64,000 bases of DNA from positions 1,550,001-1,614,000 of the forward strand of contig NZ_JXYE01000002.1 of assembly GCF_000967725.1 (NCBI RefSeq), in the 5' to 3' direction. A program made the position numbers and the translations under genes. The notes under the pieces are model-generated. The model worked only from the letters and a program-made list of their open reading frames with translations, was not told where the DNA came from and searched no databases. Of the stretch, positions 10,123 to 18,110 are shown piece by piece (position 1 is the stretch's first letter; every line of letters begins with the position of its first letter). This stretch comes from Loktanella sp. S4079 (GTDB lineage: Bacteria > Pseudomonadota > Alphaproteobacteria > Rhodobacterales > Rhodobacteraceae).

Positions 10123-10956
10123 ATGAAAAACATCGCAGCAGCCCTATTTTTACTCGTCTCATTTGGTACATCGGCGCAGGCAGCCGATTTTGGCGTTGCA
10201 CGAGTTGATGGGCTAGAATTCGTCGCTGAAACTCGGATACCTGACCCCGACGACCAGTTTATGTCACTGTGCTACTTGACCGAAGACCTCATGATTATGG
10301 GGCTGCGGATTACCAGTGACATCACAAGCTATGCACTGTCTAACGACGGCTGTACCGAAACCTACGAACAGCTTTATAGCGAGGACAAGATTATCGCGGC
10401 TCAGGCGCTTAATCTCATTCCTGCCGAGGTTGACCCGGTCGCCAGAAATGACTGGGAGCGTAATCTATCCGTCTATGGTGTTATCGCCGCTGTTTGCCTT
10501 GCTCTGATTGCCGTCATCATACGCCGGATGAAATCTCTGCTGGGGTACGACCCCAACGGCCCAATGCGCAAAAAGGCAGCGCAGCGCATCCTATCGGCCA
10601 TGTGTCACATGGCAAAATGCGATGGGATCGTTGATGCTAAGGAAATCGCGCACATCCGTAGCACAGCCAAGCGGCTGACTGGTCGGGACTACCCTTCGTC
10701 CGAGGTAATCCAGATTGCTGATTCAATAGATATGTCCCATGGGCTGGACGAAAACGACTTCATCGCCTTTGGCAAAGGTCTACGCGACCGCGAGAAAGAC
10801 ATGATGATGGAAGGCGTTCTGACAGTCGCTCTCGCCAGCAATCGGATGCAGCCCAATGAACACGCGTTTGCGTCTGAATTGGCCTACGGCTTGGGCATGC
10901 CCGGTGAAGATTTCCGTCGCGTCCTTGATCTCGCTTTCGAGGCAACGAAACCTTAG
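10123..10956 (+). CDS. TerB-like domain protein with signal peptide
   Basis: A 277-residue protein: a signal peptide ending in AQA-AD at about residue 20, a short exported region with two cysteines, a transmembrane helix around 113-130 (VYGVIAAVCLALIAVII), then a cytosolic helical domain resembling TerB (ILSAMCHMAKCDGIVDAKE...). TerB-like domains bind metal and occur in stress and membrane-signalling proteins. A TTG at 10111 would add four residues; the ATG gives a better signal peptide. It converges on the GntR gene with a short overlap. Confidence 0.65.
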   Translation: MKNIAAALFLLVSFGTSAQAADFGVARVDGLEFVAETRIPDPDDQFMSLCYLTEDLMIMGLRITSDITSYALSNDGCTETYEQLYSEDKIIAAQALNLIPAEVDPVARNDWERNLSVYGVIAAVCLALIAVIIRRMKSLLGYDPNGPMRKKAAQRILSAMCHMAKCDGIVDAKEIAHIRSTAKRLTGRDYPSSEVIQIADSIDMSHGLDENDFIAFGKGLRDREKDMMMEGVLTVALASNRMQPNEHAFASELAYGLGMPGEDFRRVLDLAFEATKP

Positions 10957-11600
10957 GTTTTGAGCATCCGTAGACCTTGTGTCGCGTCGGTGCGTACAGC
11001 GAGGCGCAACCCCGGCTCATCCCCAGCCTTCAGGGCGCTTAGGATCAGCTTGTGATGATAAGGCGGCTCTGTCCGGTTTAACCGACCATAGAGCGCCCGC
11101 ATCGTCGGTCCCAGTTGCAGCCATACGGTTTCCGTCATCGCAAGCATCGCTGGTGCCTGTGCCCGCAAATACAGCGTCCTGTGGAACTCTAGGTTCATAC
11201 GAATATAGCCCGCCGCATCTTGGCGCGAAATCATTTGGCTGACGCTCTGATTAATTGCTTCTAATCGGTCAATCAGCGCAAAATGCGCACGCGGCAAAGC
11301 GCGTGACGCCAACTCTGGCTCGAGCAGCGCGCGCAGGGTTGCCAATTCCTCAATACGGTCATTGGTCAAGGCCGGCGTCGACACGCGCCCCGAAGTCGAC
11401 AAGAACAATGCGCCTTCGGCAACCAACCGGCGCACGGCCTCTCGGGCTGGCGTCATCGAAACTTCGTATTCCTTACCGATCCCGCGCAAGGTCAGAGCCT
11501 CGCCCGGATCAATTTCACCATGCATGATACGGGTACGCAGCGCGCGATATACGCGCTCGTGGGCAGCAGATGCAGGATCAATGGGACGTGGCTGGATCAT
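10953..11600 (-). CDS. GntR-family (FCD subfamily) transcriptional regulator
   Basis: A 215-residue regulator with an N-terminal winged helix (LRGIGKEYEVSMTPAREAVRRL) and a C-terminal FCD ligand-binding helical domain (LEFHRTLYLRAQAP...). FCD regulators usually sense organic acids. Just upstream at 11611-11620 is TGTGATCACA, identical to the two sites before sucC. This suggests autoregulation and control of the suc operon by this protein; that link is inference. Its 3' end overlaps the TerB-like gene by four bases. Confidence 0.9.
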   Translation of the reverse strand: MIQPRPIDPASAAHERVYRALRTRIMHGEIDPGEALTLRGIGKEYEVSMTPAREAVRRLVAEGALFLSTSGRVSTPALTNDRIEELATLRALLEPELASRALPRAHFALIDRLEAINQSVSQMISRQDAAGYIRMNLEFHRTLYLRAQAPAMLAMTETVWLQLGPTMRALYGRLNRTEPPYHHKLILSALKAGDEPGLRLAVRTDATQGLRMLKT

Positions 11601-11610
11601 ATTAGGTCTA

Positions 11611-11620
11611 TGTGATCACA
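11611..11620. promoter_or_regulatory. TGTGATCACA operator of the GntR gene
   Basis: A perfect decamer palindrome lies 11 bases upstream of the GntR start, placed where repressor binding would block its own transcription. It is identical to the palindromes at 470-504. Confidence 0.6.
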
Positions 11621-11633
11621 ATATCTGCATTCG

Positions 11634-12326
11634 TCAATCCGCGAATGAAAACCGATGCAACTGATCTCCGTGATCGCGCAACCACTGACGATGCGTTTTG
11701 TATTCAGGACATATCTGCGCAACCACCGCCCAAAATGCCGCCGAATGGTTCATCTCGCGTAGGTGGGCGACCTCATGCGCAGCGACGTAATCTAACACGT
11801 CTGGCGGCGCCATGATCAGACGCCACGAATACATCAACGCCCCTGCACTACTACACGATCCCCAACGCGACCGCGTATCGCGAATCGTTATCCGATTGTA
11901 GGTTACACCCAACTGCGCCGCATAACGATCAGAGGCCGCCGCCAGCGCATCACGCGCCATCACCCGAAATTTCGCACGTAACGCTGACCCGACCTCTGAC
12001 AGGGCCACTGGCGTTTCGATAGCATCGGGTAATACCCGCAACCGCCGAATATCGGCAGTACGAATGGGGACTTCGCGACCACGTAACAGGACCGCCCCCC
12101 CCGGCCGAACAGGCCTCACCGGCCCAATATTCGCCAAATGCCCACGCAACCAGGTCTCTTGCCCCTCTAGAAAGGCGATTCCCTCACGATCTGGCGTTCG
12201 ATTGGGCATTGTCAGTGTCACACGCCCATCAAGACGCGAAACACGTAACGATAATCGCCGCGCACGCGCAGATCGTCGCAAACTCACTGCAATCGGGGGG
12301 TTGCCTTCAAGCGTATGACGTCCCAT
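11634..12326 (-). CDS. YgjP/DUF45-type zinc metallopeptidase-like protein
   Basis: A 230-residue protein of the M48-related YgjP (DUF45) family. The C-terminal half carries the zinc motif HEVAHLREMNHS (HExxH plus a downstream His), preceded by the typical DTRSRWGSCSSAGALMYSWRL segment. The cellular role of the family is uncertain. The gene starts divergently from the TIGR02300 gene and ends about 13 bases from the GntR operator. Confidence 0.88.
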   Translation of the reverse strand: MGRHTLEGNPPIAVSLRRSARARRLSLRVSRLDGRVTLTMPNRTPDREGIAFLEGQETWLRGHLANIGPVRPVRPGGAVLLRGREVPIRTADIRRLRVLPDAIETPVALSEVGSALRAKFRVMARDALAAASDRYAAQLGVTYNRITIRDTRSRWGSCSSAGALMYSWRLIMAPPDVLDYVAAHEVAHLREMNHSAAFWAVVAQICPEYKTHRQWLRDHGDQLHRFSFAD

Positions 12327-12349
12327 ATCGAGGTACTCGCATTATTCAT

Positions 12350-12368
12350 GTGTCAAAGGCTTTGACAC
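12350..12368. promoter_or_regulatory. Palindrome in a divergent promoter
   Basis: GTGTCAAAG and CTTTGACAC form a perfect 9-base inverted repeat with a single base between them, in the region between the YgjP-like gene and the TIGR02300 gene. One arm contains a TTGACA -35-like hexamer, so a bound protein could occlude a promoter. I saw no second copy in the window. Confidence 0.4.
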
Positions 12369-12437
12369 GCCTGCCTGCTTATGGCAGTTGGCACCGATCA
12401 CCCGCAAGGGTACGACAAGATTTTGAAGGGATAGCCT

Positions 12438-12758
12438 ATGCCTAAGGAAGAATGGGGCACAAAGCGTGTCTGCCCTGAAACTGGCAAACGCTTTTACGAC
12501 CTGAACGCGACACCAATCATTAGCCCCTACACAGGCAATGAGGTTACTGTCGATACGTCCAAAACCCGGACGATGGTCGCAGATGCTGAAGACGCGCAAT
12601 CCAAGAAGGCAGCAGACGTTGCTGATGATGACGATCTGGTATTGGACGACGACGCCGATGACGTAGATCTGGGCGACGATGTTCTCGATGACGACGATGA
12701 TGACGATACAGTCTCGCTTGACGAGCTCGCAGACGTCGCATCCAACGACGAAGATTAA
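12438..12758 (+). CDS. TIGR02300 (FYDLN acid domain) protein
   Basis: A 106-residue alphaproteobacterial protein with the conserved N-terminus EWGTKRVCPETGKRFYDLN followed by an extremely acidic Asp-rich C-terminal half. The first part resembles a small metal-binding fold (CP..G..FYDLN....CPY-like). Function is unknown. It sits directly upstream of tRNA-Ala. Confidence 0.92.
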   Translation: MPKEEWGTKRVCPETGKRFYDLNATPIISPYTGNEVTVDTSKTRTMVADAEDAQSKKAADVADDDDLVLDDDADDVDLGDDVLDDDDDDDTVSLDELADVASNDED

Positions 12759-12764
12759 TTTTCT

Positions 12765-12802
12765 GATCCCGGGCGCGATTTGCACTTGATCTCGCCCGGA
12801 TC
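12765..12802 (+). terminator. Hairpin after the TIGR02300 gene
   Basis: GATCCCGGGCG (12765-12775) pairs with CGCCCGGATC (12793-12802) with one bulged base. It lies just after the stop codon and before tRNA-Ala. No strong T-run follows. Confidence 0.5.
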
Positions 12803-12839
12803 GCTGCATAGACAGCACCTCGCAACCGATGTTGCAAAT

Positions 12840-12915
<76 letters not shown>

Positions 12916-13014
12916 AATACCAATATTTCTAGAAAATTCAGCAACCCGATGATTTCGCGCGGATTTCTTTGAGGGTTGTTACACTAAGGTGTTCTAGGGT
13001 GGCACCTTGAAAAG

Positions 13015-13182
13015 ATGACCGGACACACTCGTCTGTATCGCCGCGGAGCAACCTATTACCACCACGTCGTCGTTCAAAAAGACATCATCGATACCTATGG
13101 AAAGCGTGAATAGACGTTTTCACTGCGAACAAAAGATCACTCAGAGGCGCCTCAGCCGAGGAGCTTAGCGATCCAACGCTGA
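13015..13182 (+). pseudogene. N-terminal remnant of a tyrosine integrase
   Basis: ATG at 13015 opens a 32-codon frame (MTGHTRLYRRGATYYHHVVV...) that resembles the N-terminus of DUF6538-type site-specific integrases. It is interrupted by TAG at 13111. The same frame continues past the stop with TFSLRTKDHSEA, which is the expected continuation, then ends at TGA 13180. The catalytic domain is missing. It is the decayed start of an integrase next to tRNA-Ala. Confidence 0.7.
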
Positions 13183-13331
13183 ACTAGCCAACGTTGCCGT
13201 CCGCAGGTGAGCGGTGACAATGTATTATCCCCTGTCCAGCATTTGATTGTTGGACGGATCATGGCTTCAGCCGATACATGGATGAGCAATAAAGTCTGGG
13301 TCTTTCCCAGCAAACAAATGGCCCAGGACAT

Positions 13332-13610
13332 GTGGGTGACGGCCCATATGCCAATAAAAGCGCGGACTTCACCCGCTCCAAGGTTTGCTTTTCGGATAAC
13401 TGGTTGAGCTCTGACCGTTGGCAGCGGTATGTCAATGATGCTCAGATCGAGCGTGAGGCCGCAAAAGTCAAAGAGGCCGATGCGCTGAAAGGGCTGGCGG
13501 TTTGGATCACAGATTGCAGCCCGCTTTGTCGACATATTTCGCCGAGCCAGATCACGTCGCTTTTGCGTCCATCCGACTTGGTGTGTCTGACGCGTGGAAC
13601 TCTGGAGAGT
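13332..13610 (+). pseudogene. C-terminal fragment related to the HTH protein at 24022
   Basis: The frame from 13332 encodes SADFTRSKVCFSDNW, then RWQRYV, then WITDCSPLCRHISPSQI. It aligns closely with the last 90 residues of the intact gene at 24022-24894 (SAGFTRSKVCFSDNW, RWQRYV, WINDRSPMCKHITAPQV). The N-terminal DNA-binding half is absent, and the open frame runs on to 13763 with unrelated sequence. It is the tail of a second, decayed copy of the same mobilisation-module gene. Confidence 0.75.
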
Positions 13611-13879
13611 TTTGATGGAGTTGACCGTTTCCGCGTCCGAACCCAAAAGAGAGGGCGCATCACTCATATGCCGGGTACAACCGCGTGCTTGATTCACTGG
13701 ACAATGCGCCGATTGGGTTGGCATATTGCTGGGCACATAGGCAGGCGATGCGCCTTGGGCTGAGTAGACCGCCACCAAAAGCAACAACGGGCCTTGGCGG
13801 ACGTCTGCGGACGTGTGGCGATGCATTTAAGCGGTAACGCGGGCCTATGCCTAAGCTTAAGCCGCGCGTCCTTAGATCA

Positions 13880-15181
13880 TCACAAAGTGGCTTCGAAATT
13901 CTTGTAAGGGCTTGTATCTACCCCAAGGGCGTTGGCCCGTTCCTTGACCTCGCTATGGTCAGTCTTTGCACGTCGTCGGTCATAAGTTTGAGAATTGTCT
14001 TCAATAGCACCTAACAGTTCTTCTAGGCGTGTTGAATCGAGGTGCTCAAGAATTGGCGCTACCAACCGACCGAACCTCTTATCGGCGTTGTCAAATGACC
14101 CGGAGCTTCCGTAGTGCTCGATCGCAAGCCCACATGCCTCTTGAAGGTGCCCTTCATGTTCGGCAACCTCCAGAAAGCCTCGCCAGTTTTTTTCCTTCAG
14201 TTTCTGGAAGGTACCTCCGTCTTCGGCTGACAGTGCTTTTAGCTGACTGGGGAAGTCTGCGTGCAAAAAACTGGCTGATACCTTTAGGTTGATGTCACCA
14301 TCTATGTGACCTTCGATAAGAACCTGAGCAGCGTTGTTGAGAGACTGGAATAGAGAAGGCTGATCAGTCAGAAAATTCACCAAAGCACTAAGCAGATCAT
14401 CATCCGGGCCGACGTCACTAAAATAGGGCTGGTCACCATCGATTGCTGCGCGCAGAGTCGCTGAGTTGCGCTCGAAAACCACGTTCAATGCTACCAAATT
14501 GATGTCTCGATGGGTGTCGGTGTCCGTGTTTCTCAGCTTAAAGCAAAATTTCCACAGTGCCTTGAAGAGTTCCAATTCGATTTCCGGACGCATATTGGGA
14601 AAGTAACGTGCTTCTAGGTAAGATTTGAGCTTAGCCCCAGAAATCAAGATCGCCTTGTTCGAAGCAATGTCAGAAACCAATGCTTCAACTATTCTTTTAG
14701 AGAACATTGGAGGTTTAAGTAGCAGAGATTCAAGCGCTAACCTAATGTTTGCCCTGACCATTTCTTTTGTGGGCTGGAACAAAAGATCCGCCCCAGACAG
14801 CACTGGGTGCGCTGAAAGGTGTCGAAGCTTCTGAAGGTTTTGAAGTTGAGTGTGTTCTCCGGTTTCTAGAAGAGCTGTGCGTTTTGATACCTCGTCGAGA
14901 AGGTACACCTCCCAATCCGGGCTGGTCGGGTTTGCGGCTCGCTTGACTTCGACATCTTCCAGAAGCTTTTTGGCCTTCTTGTCACCGTGCAAATCACGAA
15001 GTGTCTGAAGTTTATATACAAGATCGCATATTACTACCGTCCAAAGCATCACGAGACTACTCCGATAGCATCCATTCGAATATGAACGTGAGACTTCCTC
15101 GAAATATTGACGAGTGCGCTTGTCTAGAATTCTGTCCGAAGAAACATCGATAGAGAAGTCGGGCATTTGGAAAAAACTCAA
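13880..15181 (-). CDS. HEPN-like protein, last gene of the defence-like operon
   Basis: A 433-residue protein I do not recognise by name. The first 130 residues resemble HEPN/DUF4145-type domains: an amphipathic helical segment (SYSNGCYRSSLVMLWTVVICDL) followed by LQKLRHLSAHP, which gives the R-x4-H motif of HEPN ribonucleases. The rest is helical. The annotated start is TTG at 15181; an ATG 15 bases inside (MPDFSIDVS) is an alternative. HEPN proteins are common toxins or effectors in defence loci. It lies 69 bases after the sigma-like gene on the same strand. Confidence 0.65.
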   Translation of the reverse strand: MSFFQMPDFSIDVSSDRILDKRTRQYFEEVSRSYSNGCYRSSLVMLWTVVICDLVYKLQTLRDLHGDKKAKKLLEDVEVKRAANPTSPDWEVYLLDEVSKRTALLETGEHTQLQNLQKLRHLSAHPVLSGADLLFQPTKEMVRANIRLALESLLLKPPMFSKRIVEALVSDIASNKAILISGAKLKSYLEARYFPNMRPEIELELFKALWKFCFKLRNTDTDTHRDINLVALNVVFERNSATLRAAIDGDQPYFSDVGPDDDLLSALVNFLTDQPSLFQSLNNAAQVLIEGHIDGDINLKVSASFLHADFPSQLKALSAEDGGTFQKLKEKNWRGFLEVAEHEGHLQEACGLAIEHYGSSGSFDNADKRFGRLVAPILEHLDSTRLEELLGAIEDNSQTYDRRRAKTDHSEVKERANALGVDTSPYKNFEATL

Positions 15182-15250
15182 TTCAGGTTGGTGATCTATC
15201 AGGGCTCTTTCACTGAGCCCGTTCGTGCGGATTTAGGAGGTCAAATCCAA

Positions 15251-17722
15251 TTAATTGGCGGGGGAAAGAAACCAGTTGCCCCATTCATCAAGTATTGCGG
15301 ATGAGCCTTGCAATGCGCTGGACAGTGCGGTTTTTTCGCACGCTCGACCCATTTTTGCAGTAGATTGTACAAGTATCTCGTTGAGCGATAGTGGTTCATG
15401 AGCATTCGCCAATACTTCCGCAAGAGCGTCCGGGAGAGATACGCGCCTTGGTTCACTCCAGTCTGCCAAAAAGAGATATCGTCCGACGCTGACGCGAAGA
15501 GAGTTATCCAAAGTCAGTAGGCTGAAAAGTGCTTCGGGGTCCATTTTGGGGAGGCTGTAAAAATATTTGGTTGCTTCTGTAACGTGGATGCCGTGCTGAA
15601 TTTCGCCAAGAATTGACTTAGCTAAGGTGGCGAGATGCTTTTGATCTTGGCGTTTGATAGGAACGTCACGATCATTGATGCCCCACAACGATGTTCCTAC
15701 TCGAATAAGAGGGTCAGCAGGTACAATTTGAAAAGCCTGTTTGGTTCCCCTTTTCTCATTCAGTCGTTTTCGGAGTTCTTTTGTATGAAGGGGGTGCCCG
15801 GCTTCTTCTAGAATAAAGAGCAATGCTTGCCGAATGTCGATCCGAGCATGGTTATCTGTCCCATCTGCTCCCTGCTTGCGCCAAACCAATCTACCGAGGT
15901 CTTCAACCGCTTCGCGGCCACCAAGCGAGGCGCTGACAATGTACTGATCAACATTTGCATACTGCAATTCGGCGCGGTCCGCCAACAGCCCGAGGATTTC
16001 AGAGGCGTGCCACTGTCGTTCTTCCGGACCATCCAGCACAATTTCCTCTGCTAGATCCCCAAGATTACTAAACTCCTCGTTCGACAAGGGTATGTGCTTT
16101 CTCAGGCCGTAAGTCCCCCTTCCCAGAAGAAGGCCAACGTTAGATGCTGCATTGTGAACACGTCTGACATCGAATTCCTGTTCAAAACGCGAAGCCACTC
16201 CTTCTGCCAAGTCGGTGAAGTGCAAAGCGTTATCGCTTTCTTCCATCACTACTAGAACAGCTTGCTCAGCGCCTCTTCCATACGACTGGAGTATTCTACC
16301 TGATCCGGTGTCTGCAAAATGGCAAAGAACACTGACTCGCTCCCAAAGAACATCTCTGAGTTCCCGCCCTTTGCTGGCGAGCAGGCCGCGTACATTGTCT
16401 CTGCACAGTTCTTCAGACCAACCCGACCCGATGCCGCTTTGAATTAGGGCCTTCGCTTCTCGTTCCGCGACTTCCCAATCGTTTTGGTTTAGCTCTGTGA
16501 CATAGTCGATATCATCTATCGAGATGAGGTGGGCATCCAGAGTCGGAATTGCGTCCAACCAGTAAGAGAACACCTTTGGTTTCTCTTGCGCACCTTCAAA
16601 CCAATCGTCCAACAACTCCAATGCCCGCAGAGGCAATGGTTCGCTTCGATCATCGAGGAATTCGAGAATTTTTCTTTCGAAAATGTCATCCCAGATTTCT
16701 GTGGCAATAATTTTGGTAACAGCCTTGGCTTCGACTTGACGAATACGCTCTCTGGTCACTTCGTATTGGTCTCCGATCTCGGCCAGAGTCATTTGCGCGG
16801 TGTCGAGACCCATACGCTTGTTAACAATGTCCTTTTCTCTATCATTCAGGTTTTCCAGTGCATTTCGAAGTGACGGTAAGAAAGCGAGGTTTAACCCTTT
16901 CGCCAGTTCATCTTTCTCCGAAAAGGGGCCTTCAGCAATACCTTGATTCAGGGCGCTTATAACGTTTTTGATACTCGTTCTTCCGAAGTTCTTTATGCGC
17001 AGCAAGCCCGCCGTCGTGAATGAAGCTAGGTCAGAAACCGAGTTGATTCCGTTCTGCGAGAAGACATTTGATACACGGACTGAAATCGGCAGGGTATCGA
17101 AACGACGTTCCTGTAGCCACGGTGGAGAGTGCCGTGCGACAAGGCAAGGATCGCTAGAGTTCCCTAGGGTAAGATGGTTTTGGCGAAATTGCCCCAGAGA
17201 TTTCCGAAGCGCATGTGGTAAAACGTGTTCGTTCTCTAAATAACTCGCGTCACATAATATACTGGCTTGGTCCAGTTGATCTCTGTCTTTCGGGAAAGCC
17301 ATCAAGTAGCCTTCGATCCAAAGTTCTTTTTGTGCTGTACCACCGACTGCACTTTTTGTCTCGGTGGGTTTGGAAGGTGGCGGTGGAGACGGATCATCCG
17401 CAACATAGCCCCAACCGGTCAAACCCAGGAAGATTTCTTCGTCGCGAACACTCCCAACTGAGCCTTTTGAGGCCGCATAGCCCTTGGGCAAACAGGCCTT
17501 TGCGCCTTTTGTTAGCAGAACTTGACCGGGAAACTCTTGAGCTAAGGTTTGAAAGTGGCGCGTGGCCACCCGATCAAATCCAACATGTAAAACTGCGGAG
17601 GTGTTTTCTGTCGCCCGAGCATCCCAGTCCCCAACTATGTCCTTCAGGTCAGAGTGCACTCTAGTTACCGGACCGTTATCAAGACCAAAAATCATCAGAT
17701 AGGCACGCAACGGGCTCGACAT
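15251..17722 (-). CDS. Sigma-region-4/alpha-CTD-like protein with HARE-HTH-like repeats
   Basis: An 823-residue protein. Residues about 225-270 look like an RNA-polymerase alpha C-terminal helix-hairpin-helix (GINSVSDLASFTTAGLLRI). Residues about 310-345 look like sigma-70 region 4 (LAEIGDQYEVTRERIRQVEA). The second half contains several winged-helix units that resemble HARE-HTH domains (HFTDLAEGVASRFEQEF; HPLHTKELRKRLNEKRG; EPLSLNEILVQS). HARE-HTH domains are known from restriction-modification proteins. It has no core sigma region 2, so it is unlikely to be an ordinary sigma factor. It probably recognises DNA for the modification operon. Gap to the upstream 126-aa gene: 7 bases. Confidence 0.7.
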   Translation of the reverse strand: MSSPLRAYLMIFGLDNGPVTRVHSDLKDIVGDWDARATENTSAVLHVGFDRVATRHFQTLAQEFPGQVLLTKGAKACLPKGYAASKGSVGSVRDEEIFLGLTGWGYVADDPSPPPPSKPTETKSAVGGTAQKELWIEGYLMAFPKDRDQLDQASILCDASYLENEHVLPHALRKSLGQFRQNHLTLGNSSDPCLVARHSPPWLQERRFDTLPISVRVSNVFSQNGINSVSDLASFTTAGLLRIKNFGRTSIKNVISALNQGIAEGPFSEKDELAKGLNLAFLPSLRNALENLNDREKDIVNKRMGLDTAQMTLAEIGDQYEVTRERIRQVEAKAVTKIIATEIWDDIFERKILEFLDDRSEPLPLRALELLDDWFEGAQEKPKVFSYWLDAIPTLDAHLISIDDIDYVTELNQNDWEVAEREAKALIQSGIGSGWSEELCRDNVRGLLASKGRELRDVLWERVSVLCHFADTGSGRILQSYGRGAEQAVLVVMEESDNALHFTDLAEGVASRFEQEFDVRRVHNAASNVGLLLGRGTYGLRKHIPLSNEEFSNLGDLAEEIVLDGPEERQWHASEILGLLADRAELQYANVDQYIVSASLGGREAVEDLGRLVWRKQGADGTDNHARIDIRQALLFILEEAGHPLHTKELRKRLNEKRGTKQAFQIVPADPLIRVGTSLWGINDRDVPIKRQDQKHLATLAKSILGEIQHGIHVTEATKYFYSLPKMDPEALFSLLTLDNSLRVSVGRYLFLADWSEPRRVSLPDALAEVLANAHEPLSLNEILVQSTAKMGRACEKTALSSALQGSSAILDEWGNWFLSPAN

Positions 17723-17729
17723 TTAGTTT

Positions 17730-18110
17730 TTACTCCCCGTTCACTTCTTCTACCTCTGTCAGGAGACCGACAAAGTCGATGCCCGGTCCAATTGCTTGCT
17801 GGTACAGTTCACGCACGCCCCACTCCGCGAGCCTTTCGATTGCCCGATACGGGCTCGACTTGGTAAGCAATTCAGGCGCGAGCTCTTCGATGATGTTCTG
17901 GAGGGTATTGTCGGGATCAACTGTTCCGACATTAAAAATGGTCTTGCGTTTGGATAGTTCACCGGGCTGTGCACCTTGGGCAAGCGCCAAGGAGAAGGCG
18001 AAGCGATATCCATCGACTTTCTGTGCAAATGTGCCGTCATCAACCATCGCTTCCAACATGTCATCGGCTTCTTGGGTAAGGCCGATTGTAACAACTTCTT
18101 GCTCAATCAA
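17730..18110 (-). CDS. 126-aa protein of unknown function in the defence-like operon
   Basis: A 126-residue soluble acidic protein, not recognised. The start overlaps the stop of the DndD-like ATPase by four bases (ATGA), and the sigma-like gene follows after 7 bases. This tight coupling suggests it works with the ATPase. It lacks the features of DndE, and I see no catalytic motif. Confidence 0.7.
   Translation of the reverse strand: MIEQEVVTIGLTQEADDMLEAMVDDGTFAQKVDGYRFAFSLALAQGAQPGELSKRKTIFNVGTVDPDNTLQNIIEELAPELLTKSSPYRAIERLAEWGVRELYQQAIGPGIDFVGLLTEVEEVNGE

Noticed and set aside
12527..12745. A serine-rich minus-strand frame
   Set aside because: It is the antisense of the Asp-rich tail of the TIGR02300 gene; the composition comes from the GAC/GAT repeats.
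13152..13826. A 224-aa minus-strand frame over the remnants near tRNA-Ala
   Set aside because: The whole frame is not a gene. Only its last residues resemble an antitoxin tail, too short to call on its own.
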